Assembly (NCBI RefSeq): GCF_900105175.1
Contig: NZ_LT629771.1
Location: forward strand, 7,026,622 to 7,090,621
Reading direction: 5' to 3'
Length of the DNA: 64,000 nt
Source of the DNA: Jiangella sp. DSM 45060
Lineage (GTDB): Bacteria; Actinomycetota; Actinomycetes; Jiangellales; Jiangellaceae
Under the pieces are notes generated by a model that had not been told where the DNA came from, did no database searches, and was given only the letters and a program-made list of their open reading frames with translations. Positions 57,090 to 64,000 of the stretch are shown piece by piece (the first letter of the stretch is position 1; the number at the start of each line of letters is the position of its first letter). A program made the position numbers and the translations under genes.

Positions 57090-58404
57090 GCCTTCGCCGC
57101 CTCGATGCGGGCGTTGGTCAGCCGCGGCAGCGCGTAGAGCACCATCAGCACGTGCGCGGCCGCGGCGACCAGGAACGGCAGCCGCAGCGCCCACTCGCGA
57201 CTCAGCCAGACCTCGCCGGCGCTCACCAGCACGCCGCCGAGCAGCGTCCCGACCGAGATGGCGCCCCAGCCGAAGAACCGGTAGACGGAGTTGACCCGGC
57301 CGAGCAGGTGGTCGGGGATGATGCTCTGCCGCATCGACACCGTGATGACGTTCCACAGCACGATGAAGAAGCCCTCGACCACGAGCACCGCGTAGACGAC
57401 GTACGGCGACGAGACGAGGCCGATCGCGCCGATGGTGGCGCCCAGCACGATCAGCGACACGAACAGCGACGTGCCGGGACCGATGCGGGCGCTGACCCGG
57501 TGCGCGACCAGCGAGCCGGCCACCGCGCCGACCGCCGTCCCGGACAGCAGGATGCCGAACTCGGTCGCGTTGAGGTCCAGGATCTCCTGCGCCAGCAGCA
57601 CGTAGATCGCCATGGCGGCCGCGTTCAGCCCGTTCGCGGCGCCGAGCAGGAAGGCCAGCGACCGCAGCAGGTGGTGGTTCCACAGCCAGCGCACGCCTTC
57701 GCCGATCTCGGTCCGCCAGTTGATCCGGCCGCTGGTGACCTTGCCCTTCGGGGCGAACTGCCCGGCCAGCATGAACACCAGCGCGGCCGCGATGGCGAAC
57801 GTCCCGGCGTTGACGAAGAACGGCAGCGCGAACGCCAGCCCCAGCAGCAGTCCGGCCAGCGGCGGCCCGACGAAGTTGTTGACGACGACCTCGGCGCCCC
57901 ACATGCGCCCATTCGCCTTCTCCAGCCGGTCCTTCGCGACGATGGACGGCAGCAGCGTCTGCGCGGTGTTGTCGCGCAGCACCTCGGCCATGCCCAGGAG
58001 GAACGCCATCAGGTACAGCAGGGCGAGCAGGACGGCGCCGTTCTCGGGCACGTCGGCGGTGCCGCCGGCGACCTGATCGGGTGTCGGCAGCTCGGACTGC
58101 CAGGCCAGCACCACGAGCGCGAACGCGCCCATGACGGCGAACCGGGCGACGTCCATCGACGCGACCAGCTTGCGGCGGTCGAGGCGGTCGGAGATGACGC
58201 CGGCCGGCAGTGAGAACAGCAGCCACGGCAGCCGGGTGGCCAACGTGACCAAGGCGATCTGCATCGGGTCGCGGGTGATGGCGGTGGCCAGCCACGGGAT
58301 CGCGACCGCCGAGAGCCCATCGCCGAAGTTCGAGACGACCGACGCGCTCCACAGCTTCCAGTAGTTGCGGCCCAGCCCGGCCTTCGCGGGCGCCGTCGTC
58401 GTCG

Positions 58405-58998
58405 TCACGACGCACCGTCCTTCGGCTCCGGCAGGTGCCCGCGCTGGGTCGGGAAGACGCCGACCAGCAGTCCGTAGGTCACCTCGCCGTCGCGCGGCTG
58501 CCGGACGAACTCGTCCAGCAGCTCGATCAGCCGCTGTCGCCACTCCGCCGCCCGCTCGGCCGGGATGCGGGCGTAGCGGGTGTTGGTGATCATGGGCAGG
58601 TCGAGCAGCTCGGCCGGGAGCTGCTGGATCTCGGTGACGGTCTCCGCGAGCACCCCCTTGGGCTCAAGCCCGATGCCGTCGAACGAGGCGCGGTCCCAGT
58701 CGTGATAGAGGAACACGCGGGCGGTGCGGCCGTAGTAGCGGGCCTCGATGGCGCGCACCTGCTTGGTCCGCACGACATGCACCAGGCCCGCGTACTCCAG
58801 GACCTTCAGGTGGTGGCCGACGGTTCCCTTCGGCTTGCGCAGCGCGGCGGCCAGCTCCGTCGTCGTGGCGGCCCGTTCCAGCAACAGGTGGACGATCTTC
58901 ATCCGGGTCTCGTCGAACAACGCCCGGTACTGCGCGGGGTCGGTGAGCTCGAGCTCGTCGGCGAGTGCGTAGTCGGGGACGACAGACTGGTCGGCCAT
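58405..58998 (-). CDS. ArsR-type winged-helix regulator
   Basis: This 197-residue regulator has an HTH (LFDETRMKIVHLLLERAATTTELAAALRKPKGTVGHHLKVLEYAGLVHVVRTKQVRAIEARYYGRTARVFLYHD) followed by a longer C-terminal helical part. There are no metal-binding Cys pairs, so it may not sense metal. ATG 58998 lies directly after a perfect 12-bp inverted repeat, so it is probably an autorepressor controlling the downstream MFS gene. The binding ligand is unknown. Confidence 0.88.
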   Translation of the reverse strand: MADQSVVPDYALADELELTDPAQYRALFDETRMKIVHLLLERAATTTELAAALRKPKGTVGHHLKVLEYAGLVHVVRTKQVRAIEARYYGRTARVFLYHDWDRASFDGIGLEPKGVLAETVTEIQQLPAELLDLPMITNTRYARIPAERAAEWRQRLIELLDEFVRQPRDGEVTYGLLVGVFPTQRGHLPEPKDGAS

Positions 58999-59000
58999 TC

Positions 59001-59030
59001 CAGAATGGTCGGCGTATCCCGACCATTCTG
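59001..59030. promoter_or_regulatory. Operator: 12-bp perfect inverted repeat before the ArsR gene
   Basis: CAGAATGGTCGG (59001-59012) and CCGACCATTCTG (59019-59030) are exact reverse complements with a 6-bp spacer. A further half-site, CCATTC at 58995-59000, makes CCATTCCAGAATGG on the left. The dyad fills the gap between the VOC stop (59031) and the ArsR ATG (58998). It is the clearest operator in the window. Confidence 0.75.
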
Positions 59031-59441
59031 TCAAGATGTGTACTGGCGGGCGTACTCCGCGGTCGGCTCGATCTCCGTGATGACGTCGACCAGCACGCCG
59101 TCGGGCGCCTCGACGATGAAGTGTCGCTGTCCGAAGTCCTCGTCGCGCAGCTCCAGCCGGATCGGCAGCCCCGCCTCCGTCAGGCGCGCGTACCAGTCGT
59201 CGACATCGGGCACCTCGACGTTGAGCAGCAGCCCGCTGGCCGGCTGACGGAAGCCGTCGGGGATGGTCGGGTGCCGGTGGTCGACGAACGCCAGCTCGAT
59301 GTGCGCGGCGGCGGGGTGGCGCAGGCTCACGTACCAGCCGGAATCGAAGACGAGCGTGAAGCCGAGATGCTCGACGTAGAAGTCGCGCGCGGCGGCGACG
59401 TCGGTGCTGCACAGGACCGGGTAGTAGCCGGTGATGGCCAT
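59031..59441 (-). CDS. VOC (glyoxalase/bleomycin-resistance superfamily) protein
   Basis: This 136-residue single-domain VOC protein begins [43 protein letters not shown] and contains [18 protein letters not shown] and [20 protein letters not shown], with His/Glu residues in the positions of metal ligands. It is likely a resistance or detoxification protein. It is upstream of the ArsR and MFS genes on the same strand, and divergent from a TetR gene with repeated operators between them. Confidence 0.85.
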   Translation of the reverse strand: MAITGYYPVLCSTDVAAARDFYVEHLGFTLVFDSGWYVSLRHPAAAHIELAFVDHRHPTIPDGFRQPASGLLLNVEVPDVDDWYARLTEAGLPIRLELRDEDFGQRHFIVEAPDGVLVDVITEIEPTAEYARQYTS

Positions 59442-59458
59442 GGCGTCCTCCTCAGATA

Positions 59459-59508
59459 CCTACCGTTGGTATGTGTCTGTCAGGGTAGGATGCCTACCGC
59501 TGGTATGT
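59459..59508. promoter_or_regulatory. Two direct operator copies between VOC and TetR genes
   Basis: CCTACCGTTGGTATGT (59459-59474) and CCTACCGCTGGTATGT (59493-59508) differ at one base and lie 34 bp apart. Each has dyad character (ATACC...GGTAT in the first). They sit between the divergent VOC ATG (59441) and the TetR GTG (59525), so the TetR protein is the obvious candidate binder. Confidence 0.7.
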
Positions 59509-59524
59509 CAACGGGAGGTGCGCG

Positions 59525-60118
59525 GTGTCCCCGTCGAAGGCGGAGCAACGAGAGGCGACAGTGGTCGCGCTGGTCGCCGAGGCGCGGCGGCAGTTCGCCG
59601 GGTCCGGCTACGCCGGCGTCAGCCTCGCGGGCATCGTCGACGCGCTCGGCCTCACCAAGGGCGCGCTCTACCACCACTTCGCCGGCAAGGCCGCGCTGTT
59701 CCGCGCCGTCGTCGAGCAGGTCCAGGCGCAGGTCGCCGACCGCGTCGTCGCCGCGGCCGAGGTCGAGACCGGCTCGTGGGACCAGCTGAGCGCCGGCTGC
59801 GAGGCGTTCCTGCGGGCCAGCGCCGACCCCGAGGTACAGCGCATCCTGCTCATCGACGGGCCGGCCGTGCTGGGCTGGGACGAGTGGCGCGCGCTCGACG
59901 ACGCCTCGTCCGGGCGGCACCTGCGCGAGGCCCTCGTGTCCGTCATCGACGACGGCGTCATCGCGCCGCAGCCGGTCGGGCCGCTGACGCACCTGCTGTC
60001 CGGCGCGATGAACGAGGCCGCCCTCTGGCTGGCCCGCTCCGACGACCCCCGCGACCTCGACGACACCGTCGCCGCGCTGATCGCCCTGCTCGATGCCCTT
60101 CGTATCGACGTGAAATGA
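59525..60118 (+). CDS. TetR-family transcriptional regulator
   Basis: This 197-residue regulator has an HTH ATVVALVAEARRQFAGSGYAGVSLAGIVDALGLTKGALYHHFAGKAALFRAV and a C-terminal ligand domain of the AcrR type (CEAFLRASADPEVQRILLIDGPAVLGWDEWRALD). GTG 59525 has GGGAGG upstream. The repeated operators in front imply autoregulation and control of the divergent VOC-ArsR-MFS genes. Two regulators thus act on one small operon. Confidence 0.93.
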   Translation: MSPSKAEQREATVVALVAEARRQFAGSGYAGVSLAGIVDALGLTKGALYHHFAGKAALFRAVVEQVQAQVADRVVAAAEVETGSWDQLSAGCEAFLRASADPEVQRILLIDGPAVLGWDEWRALDDASSGRHLREALVSVIDDGVIAPQPVGPLTHLLSGAMNEAALWLARSDDPRDLDDTVAALIALLDALRIDVK

Positions 60119-60122
60119 CCAT

Positions 60123-60141
60123 GGTGACTATGATGGTCACC
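60123..60141. promoter_or_regulatory. Toxin-antitoxin promoter/operator
   Basis: GGTGAC-(7 bp)-GTCACC (60123-60128, 60136-60141) brackets a consensus-like -10 box TATGAT (60129-60134), 12-30 bp before the antitoxin GTG. Antitoxins of Phd type bind such dyads over their own promoter. The motif GGTGA recurs at 60144. Confidence 0.6.
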
Positions 60142-60152
60142 GAGGTGATCAG

Positions 60153-60416
60153 GTGAGTGCCGCCGACATGTGGAGCGTCGCCGAGGCGAAGGCGCGGCTC
60201 AGCGAACTGCTCGACACCGTCGTTCGCGACGGCCCGCAGACCATCAGCCGCCGCGGCCGCCCGGTTGTTGTCGTCGTCTCGCTCGACGAGTGGGAGCGCC
60301 GCAAGCGGCGACGCGGCACGTTGACGGATTTCTTCGCCACGTCCCCTCTGCGCGAGCTCGGCGGCGAGCTCGAGCTTCCGTCGCGCGACGAGCCGATGCG
60401 AGAGATCGGCCTGTGA
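60153..60416 (+). CDS. Type II antitoxin, Phd/YefM (prevent-host-death) family
   Basis: This 87-residue protein begins MWSVAEAKARLSELLDTVVRDGPQTISRRGRPVVVVVSLDEWERRKRRRGTL near the N-terminus, the standard Phd fold that binds the promoter DNA. The C-terminal LPSRDEPMREIGL is the toxin-neutralising tail. GTG 60153 is its start. Its stop overlaps the VapC start (GTGA). Confidence 0.92.
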   Translation: MSAADMWSVAEAKARLSELLDTVVRDGPQTISRRGRPVVVVVSLDEWERRKRRRGTLTDFFATSPLRELGGELELPSRDEPMREIGL

Positions 60417-60844
60417 GCCACCTGCTCGACACGAACGTCATCTCCGAGCTCATCGCCGCGTCGCCCGACCACCGGGTCGAGTCCTGGCTGGCCGGCATCG
60501 ACGAGGATGCACTGTTCGTCAGCGTGATCACGCTCGGCGAACTGCGCTACGGCATCGAACTGCTGGCCACCGGGCGCAGGCGCGACCGGCTGGAGGAGTG
60601 GTTCACCGAGGCACTTCTGCCCCGGTTCGAAGGGCGCGTGCTCCCAGTCACGGACGCCGTCGCGGACCTGTGGGGCCGCATCAAGGCCAGTGCGCGGTCC
60701 GCCGGGCGCCAGCTCACGCCGGCCGACAGCCTGATCGCAGCGACGGCGTTCTGCCACGACCTCGCGCTGGTCACGCGGAACACCGCCGACTTCCGGACGA
60801 TGGGCGTGGAGCTGTTCAACCCCTGGCTCAGCGAGGCCGAGTAG
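60413..60844 (+). CDS. Type II toxin, VapC/FitB-type PIN-domain ribonuclease
   Basis: This 143-residue PIN nuclease has the acidic active residues D6 (LLDTNVI), E43 (LGELRYG), D105 (TPADSLIAA) and D126 (NTADF). It probably cleaves specific RNAs (tRNA or rRNA) when freed from the antitoxin. It is coupled to the antitoxin gene by a GTGA overlap and followed after 4 bp by an AAA ATPase gene on the same strand. Confidence 0.94.
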   Translation: MSHLLDTNVISELIAASPDHRVESWLAGIDEDALFVSVITLGELRYGIELLATGRRRDRLEEWFTEALLPRFEGRVLPVTDAVADLWGRIKASARSAGRQLTPADSLIAATAFCHDLALVTRNTADFRTMGVELFNPWLSEAE

Positions 60845-60848
60845 CGCC

Positions 60849-62012
60849 ATGCTGCGGACCATCGCCATCGCGAACTACCGATCGCTGCGCGACGTCGTGC
60901 TGCCGCTGACCGGCCTCGACGTCGTCATCGGGGCCAACGGCACCGGGAAGTCGAGCCTGTACCGGGCGCTGCGGCTGCTCGCCGAGTGCGCCAGGGGCGA
61001 CGTCATCGCGTCGCTGGCGCGGGAGGGTGGCATGCCGTCGGTCACGTGGGCCGGCCCGGAGAAGATCAGCCGGGAGATGCGGTCGGGGGAGCGGCCGGTC
61101 CAGGGCACCCGCCGGACGGGTCCGGTCAACGTCCGCATGGGCTTCGCCGGCGACGACTTCGGGTACCTCATCGACCTCGGGTTGCCGCGGCCCAGCGGCG
61201 ACCCGCCCTCGTTCTTCCAGCTCGATCCGGAGATCAAGCGCGAGGCGATCTGGAGCGGGCCGGTGCTACGGCCGGGCACCTGGCTGGCCGACCGCCGCAA
61301 CGAACTGGTGCGGGTGCGGGCCGGCCGCGACTGGGAGCACCTGGCCCAGGGCCTGCGCACGTTCGAGAGCATGCTCAGCGAGGTCGCCGACCCGGTCCGG
61401 GCGCCGGAGCTGCTGACCGTCCGCGAGCAGGTGCGCAGCTGGCGCTTCTACGACCACTTCCGCACCGACGCCGACGCGCCGGCCCGGCAGATGCGTGTCG
61501 GCACCCGCACGCCGGTGCTGTCGAACGACGGCGCCGACCTCGCCGCCGCGCTGCAGACCATCCGCGAGGTCGGCGCGATCGAGGCGCTCGACGCCGCCGT
61601 CGACCGCGCGTTCCCCGGGTCGCGGCTGGAGATCGCCCAGCTCGGCGATCGGCTCGACCTCGCGTTCCGGCAGCACGGCCTGCTGCGGCCGCTGGCCGGC
61701 GCCGAACTGTCCGACGGCACCCTGCGCTTCCTGCTGTGGGCCGCGGCCCTGCTGGCGCCCCGTCCGCCGGCGCTCATGGTGCTGGACGAGCCGGAGGCCA
61801 GCCTGCACCCGCAGCTGCTGCCGGCGCTGGCCGAGCTGATCGTCGAGGCGCGCGCGGCCACCCAGCTCGTCGTCATCACCCACTCGCCGCTGCTGGTCGA
61901 CCACCTCGGCGACGCCGCGACCCGGGTCGAGCTGGTCAAGGACACCGGCGAGACGTTCATCGACGGGCAGGACCGGTTCGACCGGCCGGCGTGGAACTGG
62001 GGATCGCGCTGA
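60849..62012 (+). CDS. AAA-family (RecF/OLD-like) ATPase
   Basis: This 387-residue SMC-type ATPase head has Walker A IGANGTGKSSLYRALR (28-36), ABC-signature-like LSDGTLRFLLWAAAL, Walker B ALMVLDEPEASLHPQLL and a switch His in VVITHSPLLVD. There is no fused nuclease (TOPRIM) domain. It belongs to the group of predicted ATPases similar to RecF, members of which often occur in defence or DNA-repair contexts. ATG 60849 is 4 bp after vapC; the 2H phosphoesterase gene follows 1 bp later. A shared function with the RNA enzymes around it is possible but unproven. Confidence 0.85.
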   Translation: MLRTIAIANYRSLRDVVLPLTGLDVVIGANGTGKSSLYRALRLLAECARGDVIASLAREGGMPSVTWAGPEKISREMRSGERPVQGTRRTGPVNVRMGFAGDDFGYLIDLGLPRPSGDPPSFFQLDPEIKREAIWSGPVLRPGTWLADRRNELVRVRAGRDWEHLAQGLRTFESMLSEVADPVRAPELLTVREQVRSWRFYDHFRTDADAPARQMRVGTRTPVLSNDGADLAAALQTIREVGAIEALDAAVDRAFPGSRLEIAQLGDRLDLAFRQHGLLRPLAGAELSDGTLRFLLWAAALLAPRPPALMVLDEPEASLHPQLLPALAELIVEARAATQLVVITHSPLLVDHLGDAATRVELVKDTGETFIDGQDRFDRPAWNWGSR

Positions 62013-62013
62013 C

Positions 62014-62538
62014 ATGGCGCTCGCGGTCTGCCTGCTGCTCGACGCGCGGGCCGACGCCGCGGTCCGCCGGCTCTGGCGTCGCCTCGACGAGCGCGGCATC
62101 GCTTCGTTGGGCTCGCACACGCACGGCCGGCACGTGCCGCACGTCTCGCTGGCGGTGCTGCGCCGCTGGGACCTCGACGACGTCCGGGCCACCGTCGAGG
62201 CGCTGCCCGCAGGTGGACCGGCGCGCCTGCGGTTCGACGGCCTGGGGACGTTCCCGCGCGGGCGCACCTGGCTCGTGGCCGCCGCCGGCGCCGAGCTCGT
62301 CGCACGGCAGGAACGCCTCGCCGCCGCGCTCCGCGACACCGGCGCCGACCTGCACCGTCACTACACGCCGGGGTCGTGGGTCCCGCACTGCACCGTCGCG
62401 CCGCGTGTCCCGCTCGACGCGCTCCAGGTGGTGGCCGCGACGGTGTACGAGGTGCTGCCGCTGCCCGCCCTGGCCGACCGGGCCGCGCTGATCGACAGCG
62501 GCACGGGGGAGCGGTGGCCGCTGCCGCACCTCCCCTGA
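62014..62538 (+). CDS. 2H phosphoesterase / 2'-5' RNA ligase-like protein
   Basis: This 174-residue protein has two H-x-S/T motifs, HVS (43-45) and HCT (125-127), the two-histidine active site of LigT, CPDase and related 2H enzymes, which act on cyclic phosphates or 2'-5' linkages in RNA. The N-terminus reads MALAVCLLLDARADAAVRRLW. It starts 1 bp after the ATPase stop, so they are almost surely co-transcribed. It is followed by a 25-bp gap to the MDMPI gene. Confidence 0.88.
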   Translation: MALAVCLLLDARADAAVRRLWRRLDERGIASLGSHTHGRHVPHVSLAVLRRWDLDDVRATVEALPAGGPARLRFDGLGTFPRGRTWLVAAAGAELVARQERLAAALRDTGADLHRHYTPGSWVPHCTVAPRVPLDALQVVAATVYEVLPLPALADRAALIDSGTGERWPLPHLP

Positions 62539-62563
62539 CGGAGCGGACGGGTAGCCTGCCGGG

Positions 62564-63355
62564 GTGGCGAAACGGATGGACCCGGCCGGGGCGTGGGCGG
62601 CGTACCGCAGCGGTCACGAGGCGCTGCGCGGCTGGCTGGGGGAGCTGGCGCCGGAGCACTGGACCGGGCCGAGCGTGCTGCCCGGCTGGACCGTCGCCGA
62701 CCTCGCGGCGCACATCGCGCTGGTGGCCGACTCGGTGACGGCGACGGCTGCGGCGTCGCGCGGGGTGGCGGCGCACAGCCTCAGCGAGTATCTGACGACG
62801 TACGCGGCGGCGGCCGCCGGACTGTCGGACCTCACGCTGGCCATCGCCCGCGAGGCCGGGCACGACAAGGACCGCATCCTCGCCGCCGTCGACGAGCGGT
62901 TCGCCGCAGCGCACGCCACCGTCGACGAGCGCGGGCTCGACGACGTCGTGCTGACGACGCGGCGCATTCCGGCCCGGCAGGGCGACTACCTGCTGACCCG
63001 CGTCATCGAGATCGCCGTCCACGCCGACGACCTCGCCCGCTCCGTCCCGTCCGTCCCCCCGCCCACCATCCCCCGCGACACCGCGAGGCTCGCCGTCCGC
63101 ACCCTCCTCGACGTGCTGGCCGACCGTGCGCCGGGCCGCAGCGTCGAGGTGCGGGTCGCGCCGTTCGCCGCAGTCCAGTGCATCGAGGGCCCGCGGCACA
63201 CCCGGGGCACGCCGCCGAACACCGTCGACCTCACGCCGGCTCTCTGGCTCCGGCTGGCCGCCGGGCGCGTCACGTGGGCCGACGAGCTCGCCGCGGGCAC
63301 CGTCCTCGCCAGCGGCCAGCGCGCCGACCTCTCGGCGCACCTGCCGCTGTTCTAG
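62564..63355 (+). CDS. Maleylpyruvate isomerase-like (mycothiol-dependent DinB/MDMPI) family protein
   Basis: This 263-residue protein has an N-terminal MDMPI metal-binding module: WLGELAPEHWTGPSVLPGWTVADLAAHIALVADS, with the His of AAHIALV and a second His in IEIAVHADDLAR as likely metal ligands. The C-terminal half ends VDLTPALWLRLAAGRVTWADEL, a sterol-carrier-like or partner domain. These proteins use or relate to mycothiol, the actinobacterial thiol. The substrate is unknown. GTG 62564 is its start. The stop overlaps the anti-sigma gene on the opposite strand by 3 bp. Confidence 0.85.
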   Translation: MAKRMDPAGAWAAYRSGHEALRGWLGELAPEHWTGPSVLPGWTVADLAAHIALVADSVTATAAASRGVAAHSLSEYLTTYAAAAAGLSDLTLAIAREAGHDKDRILAAVDERFAAAHATVDERGLDDVVLTTRRIPARQGDYLLTRVIEIAVHADDLARSVPSVPPPTIPRDTARLAVRTLLDVLADRAPGRSVEVRVAPFAAVQCIEGPRHTRGTPPNTVDLTPALWLRLAAGRVTWADELAAGTVLASGQRADLSAHLPLF

Positions 63356-64000
63356 TCGCCGAGTTCGGCGGTGTACGTGACGCCGTCGGAGCCGGTGAGG
63401 TCGACCCGCTCGATCTCGTAGATGTTGGTGTCGACGGTGCCGCCGGACCCGCCGCCGGCCGCGCCGACCTCGTAGTCGGCGATCGTCTGCGTGCCGTCCT
63501 CGGTGACGACCGACACCTCGTACGTCCCCGGCGCCGCGGTGTCGCCGAGCACGGTGAACACCCACGACGGCTCGCCCTGGTAGAGGAACACGTGCCCGAC
63601 CTGGGTGCCGGCGTCGTCCAGGAGCGGGGCCGCGTGGAAGTAGCGGCCGTTCGCGACGTCGAGGGTCTCGCGGTACCCGGCGGCGAGGTCCCGGTCCTCG
63701 GATGTCGCCTGCCAGACGACGCCGGCGCCGCCCAGCCCGGCGATGGCCGCCGCGGCGGCGTACGGCAGCACCCGCCGCCAGCGCCGCGGCCGCAGCGGGG
63801 TCACGACGTTGGCGGGCTCCGGCTTCGCCACCGGCCCGGGCTTCGTGGGAGTGGCCGACTCCGCGGCGATGCGGGCCAGGACGGCGCCCTCGAACCCGGC
63901 CGGCGGGTCGTGCTCCGGCGCGACCAGCAGCACTTCGTCGGCGACCCGGGTCAGTTCCTCCAGCTCGCGGCGGCAGTCGGGGCAGTCGGCCAGGTGCGCG
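63352..64000 (-). CDS. Zinc-finger anti-sigma factor, N-terminus missing at the window edge
   Basis: The reverse-strand frame is open from the window edge (codon phase from 63999) to TAG 63352. The first residues, AHLADCPDCRREL, give the H-x3-C-x2-C zinc signature of cytoplasmic anti-sigma domains. About residue 75 begins a TM helix (RVLPYAAAAAIAGLGGAGVVW), followed by an extracytoplasmic domain with TYEVSVVTEDGTQTIADYEVG, typical of anti-sigma-K-like C-terminal domains. The sigma factor gene is expected just beyond the window. It ends convergently on the MDMPI gene. Confidence 0.82.
   Translation of the reverse strand, partial: AHLADCPDCRRELEELTRVADEVLLVAPEHDPPAGFEGAVLARIAAESATPTKPGPVAKPEPANVVTPLRPRRWRRVLPYAAAAAIAGLGGAGVVWQATSEDRDLAAGYRETLDVANGRYFHAAPLLDDAGTQVGHVFLYQGEPSWVFTVLGDTAAPGTYEVSVVTEDGTQTIADYEVGAAGGGSGGTVDTNIYEIERVDLTGSDGVTYTAELGD

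Overview
The window is a GC-rich (about 70% or more) actinobacterial chromosome segment. Evidence for this includes GTG starts, stacked GTGA/ATGA overlaps, an F420-type LLM oxidoreductase, a mycothiol-type DinB/MDMPI protein, a DUF2342 metalloprotease, a HemD-winged-helix fusion and the order dacB - DUF2342 - tilS - hpt - ftsH - folE. The species cannot be fixed from the sequence; a Jiangella-, Kribbella- or Nocardioides-like soil actinomycete is a guess. No rRNA, tRNA, CRISPR array, transposase or prophage was seen.

Layout. 1-10 kb: a 162-bp inverted-repeat element, a fatty acid desaturase, a two-component system, small enzymes, a frameshifted YdcF gene, an alpha/beta hydrolase, a CGNR regulator and gluconokinase. 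10-14 kb: a class A penicillin-binding protein with a repetitive tail, and ferredoxin-NADP reductase. 14-26 kb: nitrate assimilation (NarK transporter, molybdopterin nitrate reductase, FAD/[2Fe-2S] electron carrier, NirB, NirD) translationally coupled to siroheme synthesis (HemD-wHTH, CobA), with a sirohydrochlorin chelatase nearby and a ThrE exporter between. 26-30 kb: a reverse-strand four-gene unit of a small protein, an S8 protease, a probable RNase A-like toxin and a probable immunity protein. 30-33 kb: methylarginine/ornithine catabolism (ddaH, rocD) with a divergent Lrp regulator.

33-43 kb: cell wall and housekeeping genes (NlpC/P60, ppa, dacB, DUF2342, tilS, hpt, ftsH, folE). TilS carries a large low-complexity insert that contains an in-frame copy of a palindromic repeat also found between genes near 9.1 kb. 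43-48 kb: LLM oxidoreductase, a VOC-RHH pair, GAP-family transporter with TetR, a GPGG small membrane protein, and purB. 48-53.5 kb: a 1463-residue secreted subtilase and a divergent winged-helix regulator. 54-57 kb: purSQL. 57-60 kb: an MFS-ArsR-VOC operon and a TetR gene, with clear operator dyads. 60-64 kb: Phd-VapC toxin-antitoxin followed closely by an AAA ATPase and a 2H phosphoesterase, then an MDMPI protein and a truncated zinc-finger anti-sigma factor.

The most unusual items are the protease/RNase A-like toxin/immunity unit (26162-30327), the repeat-invaded tilS (37857-39338), the hairpin element filling the gap between two convergent stop codons (61-222), and the Phd-VapC-ATPase-2H run (60153-62538). 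All functional calls come from motif reading without database searches.
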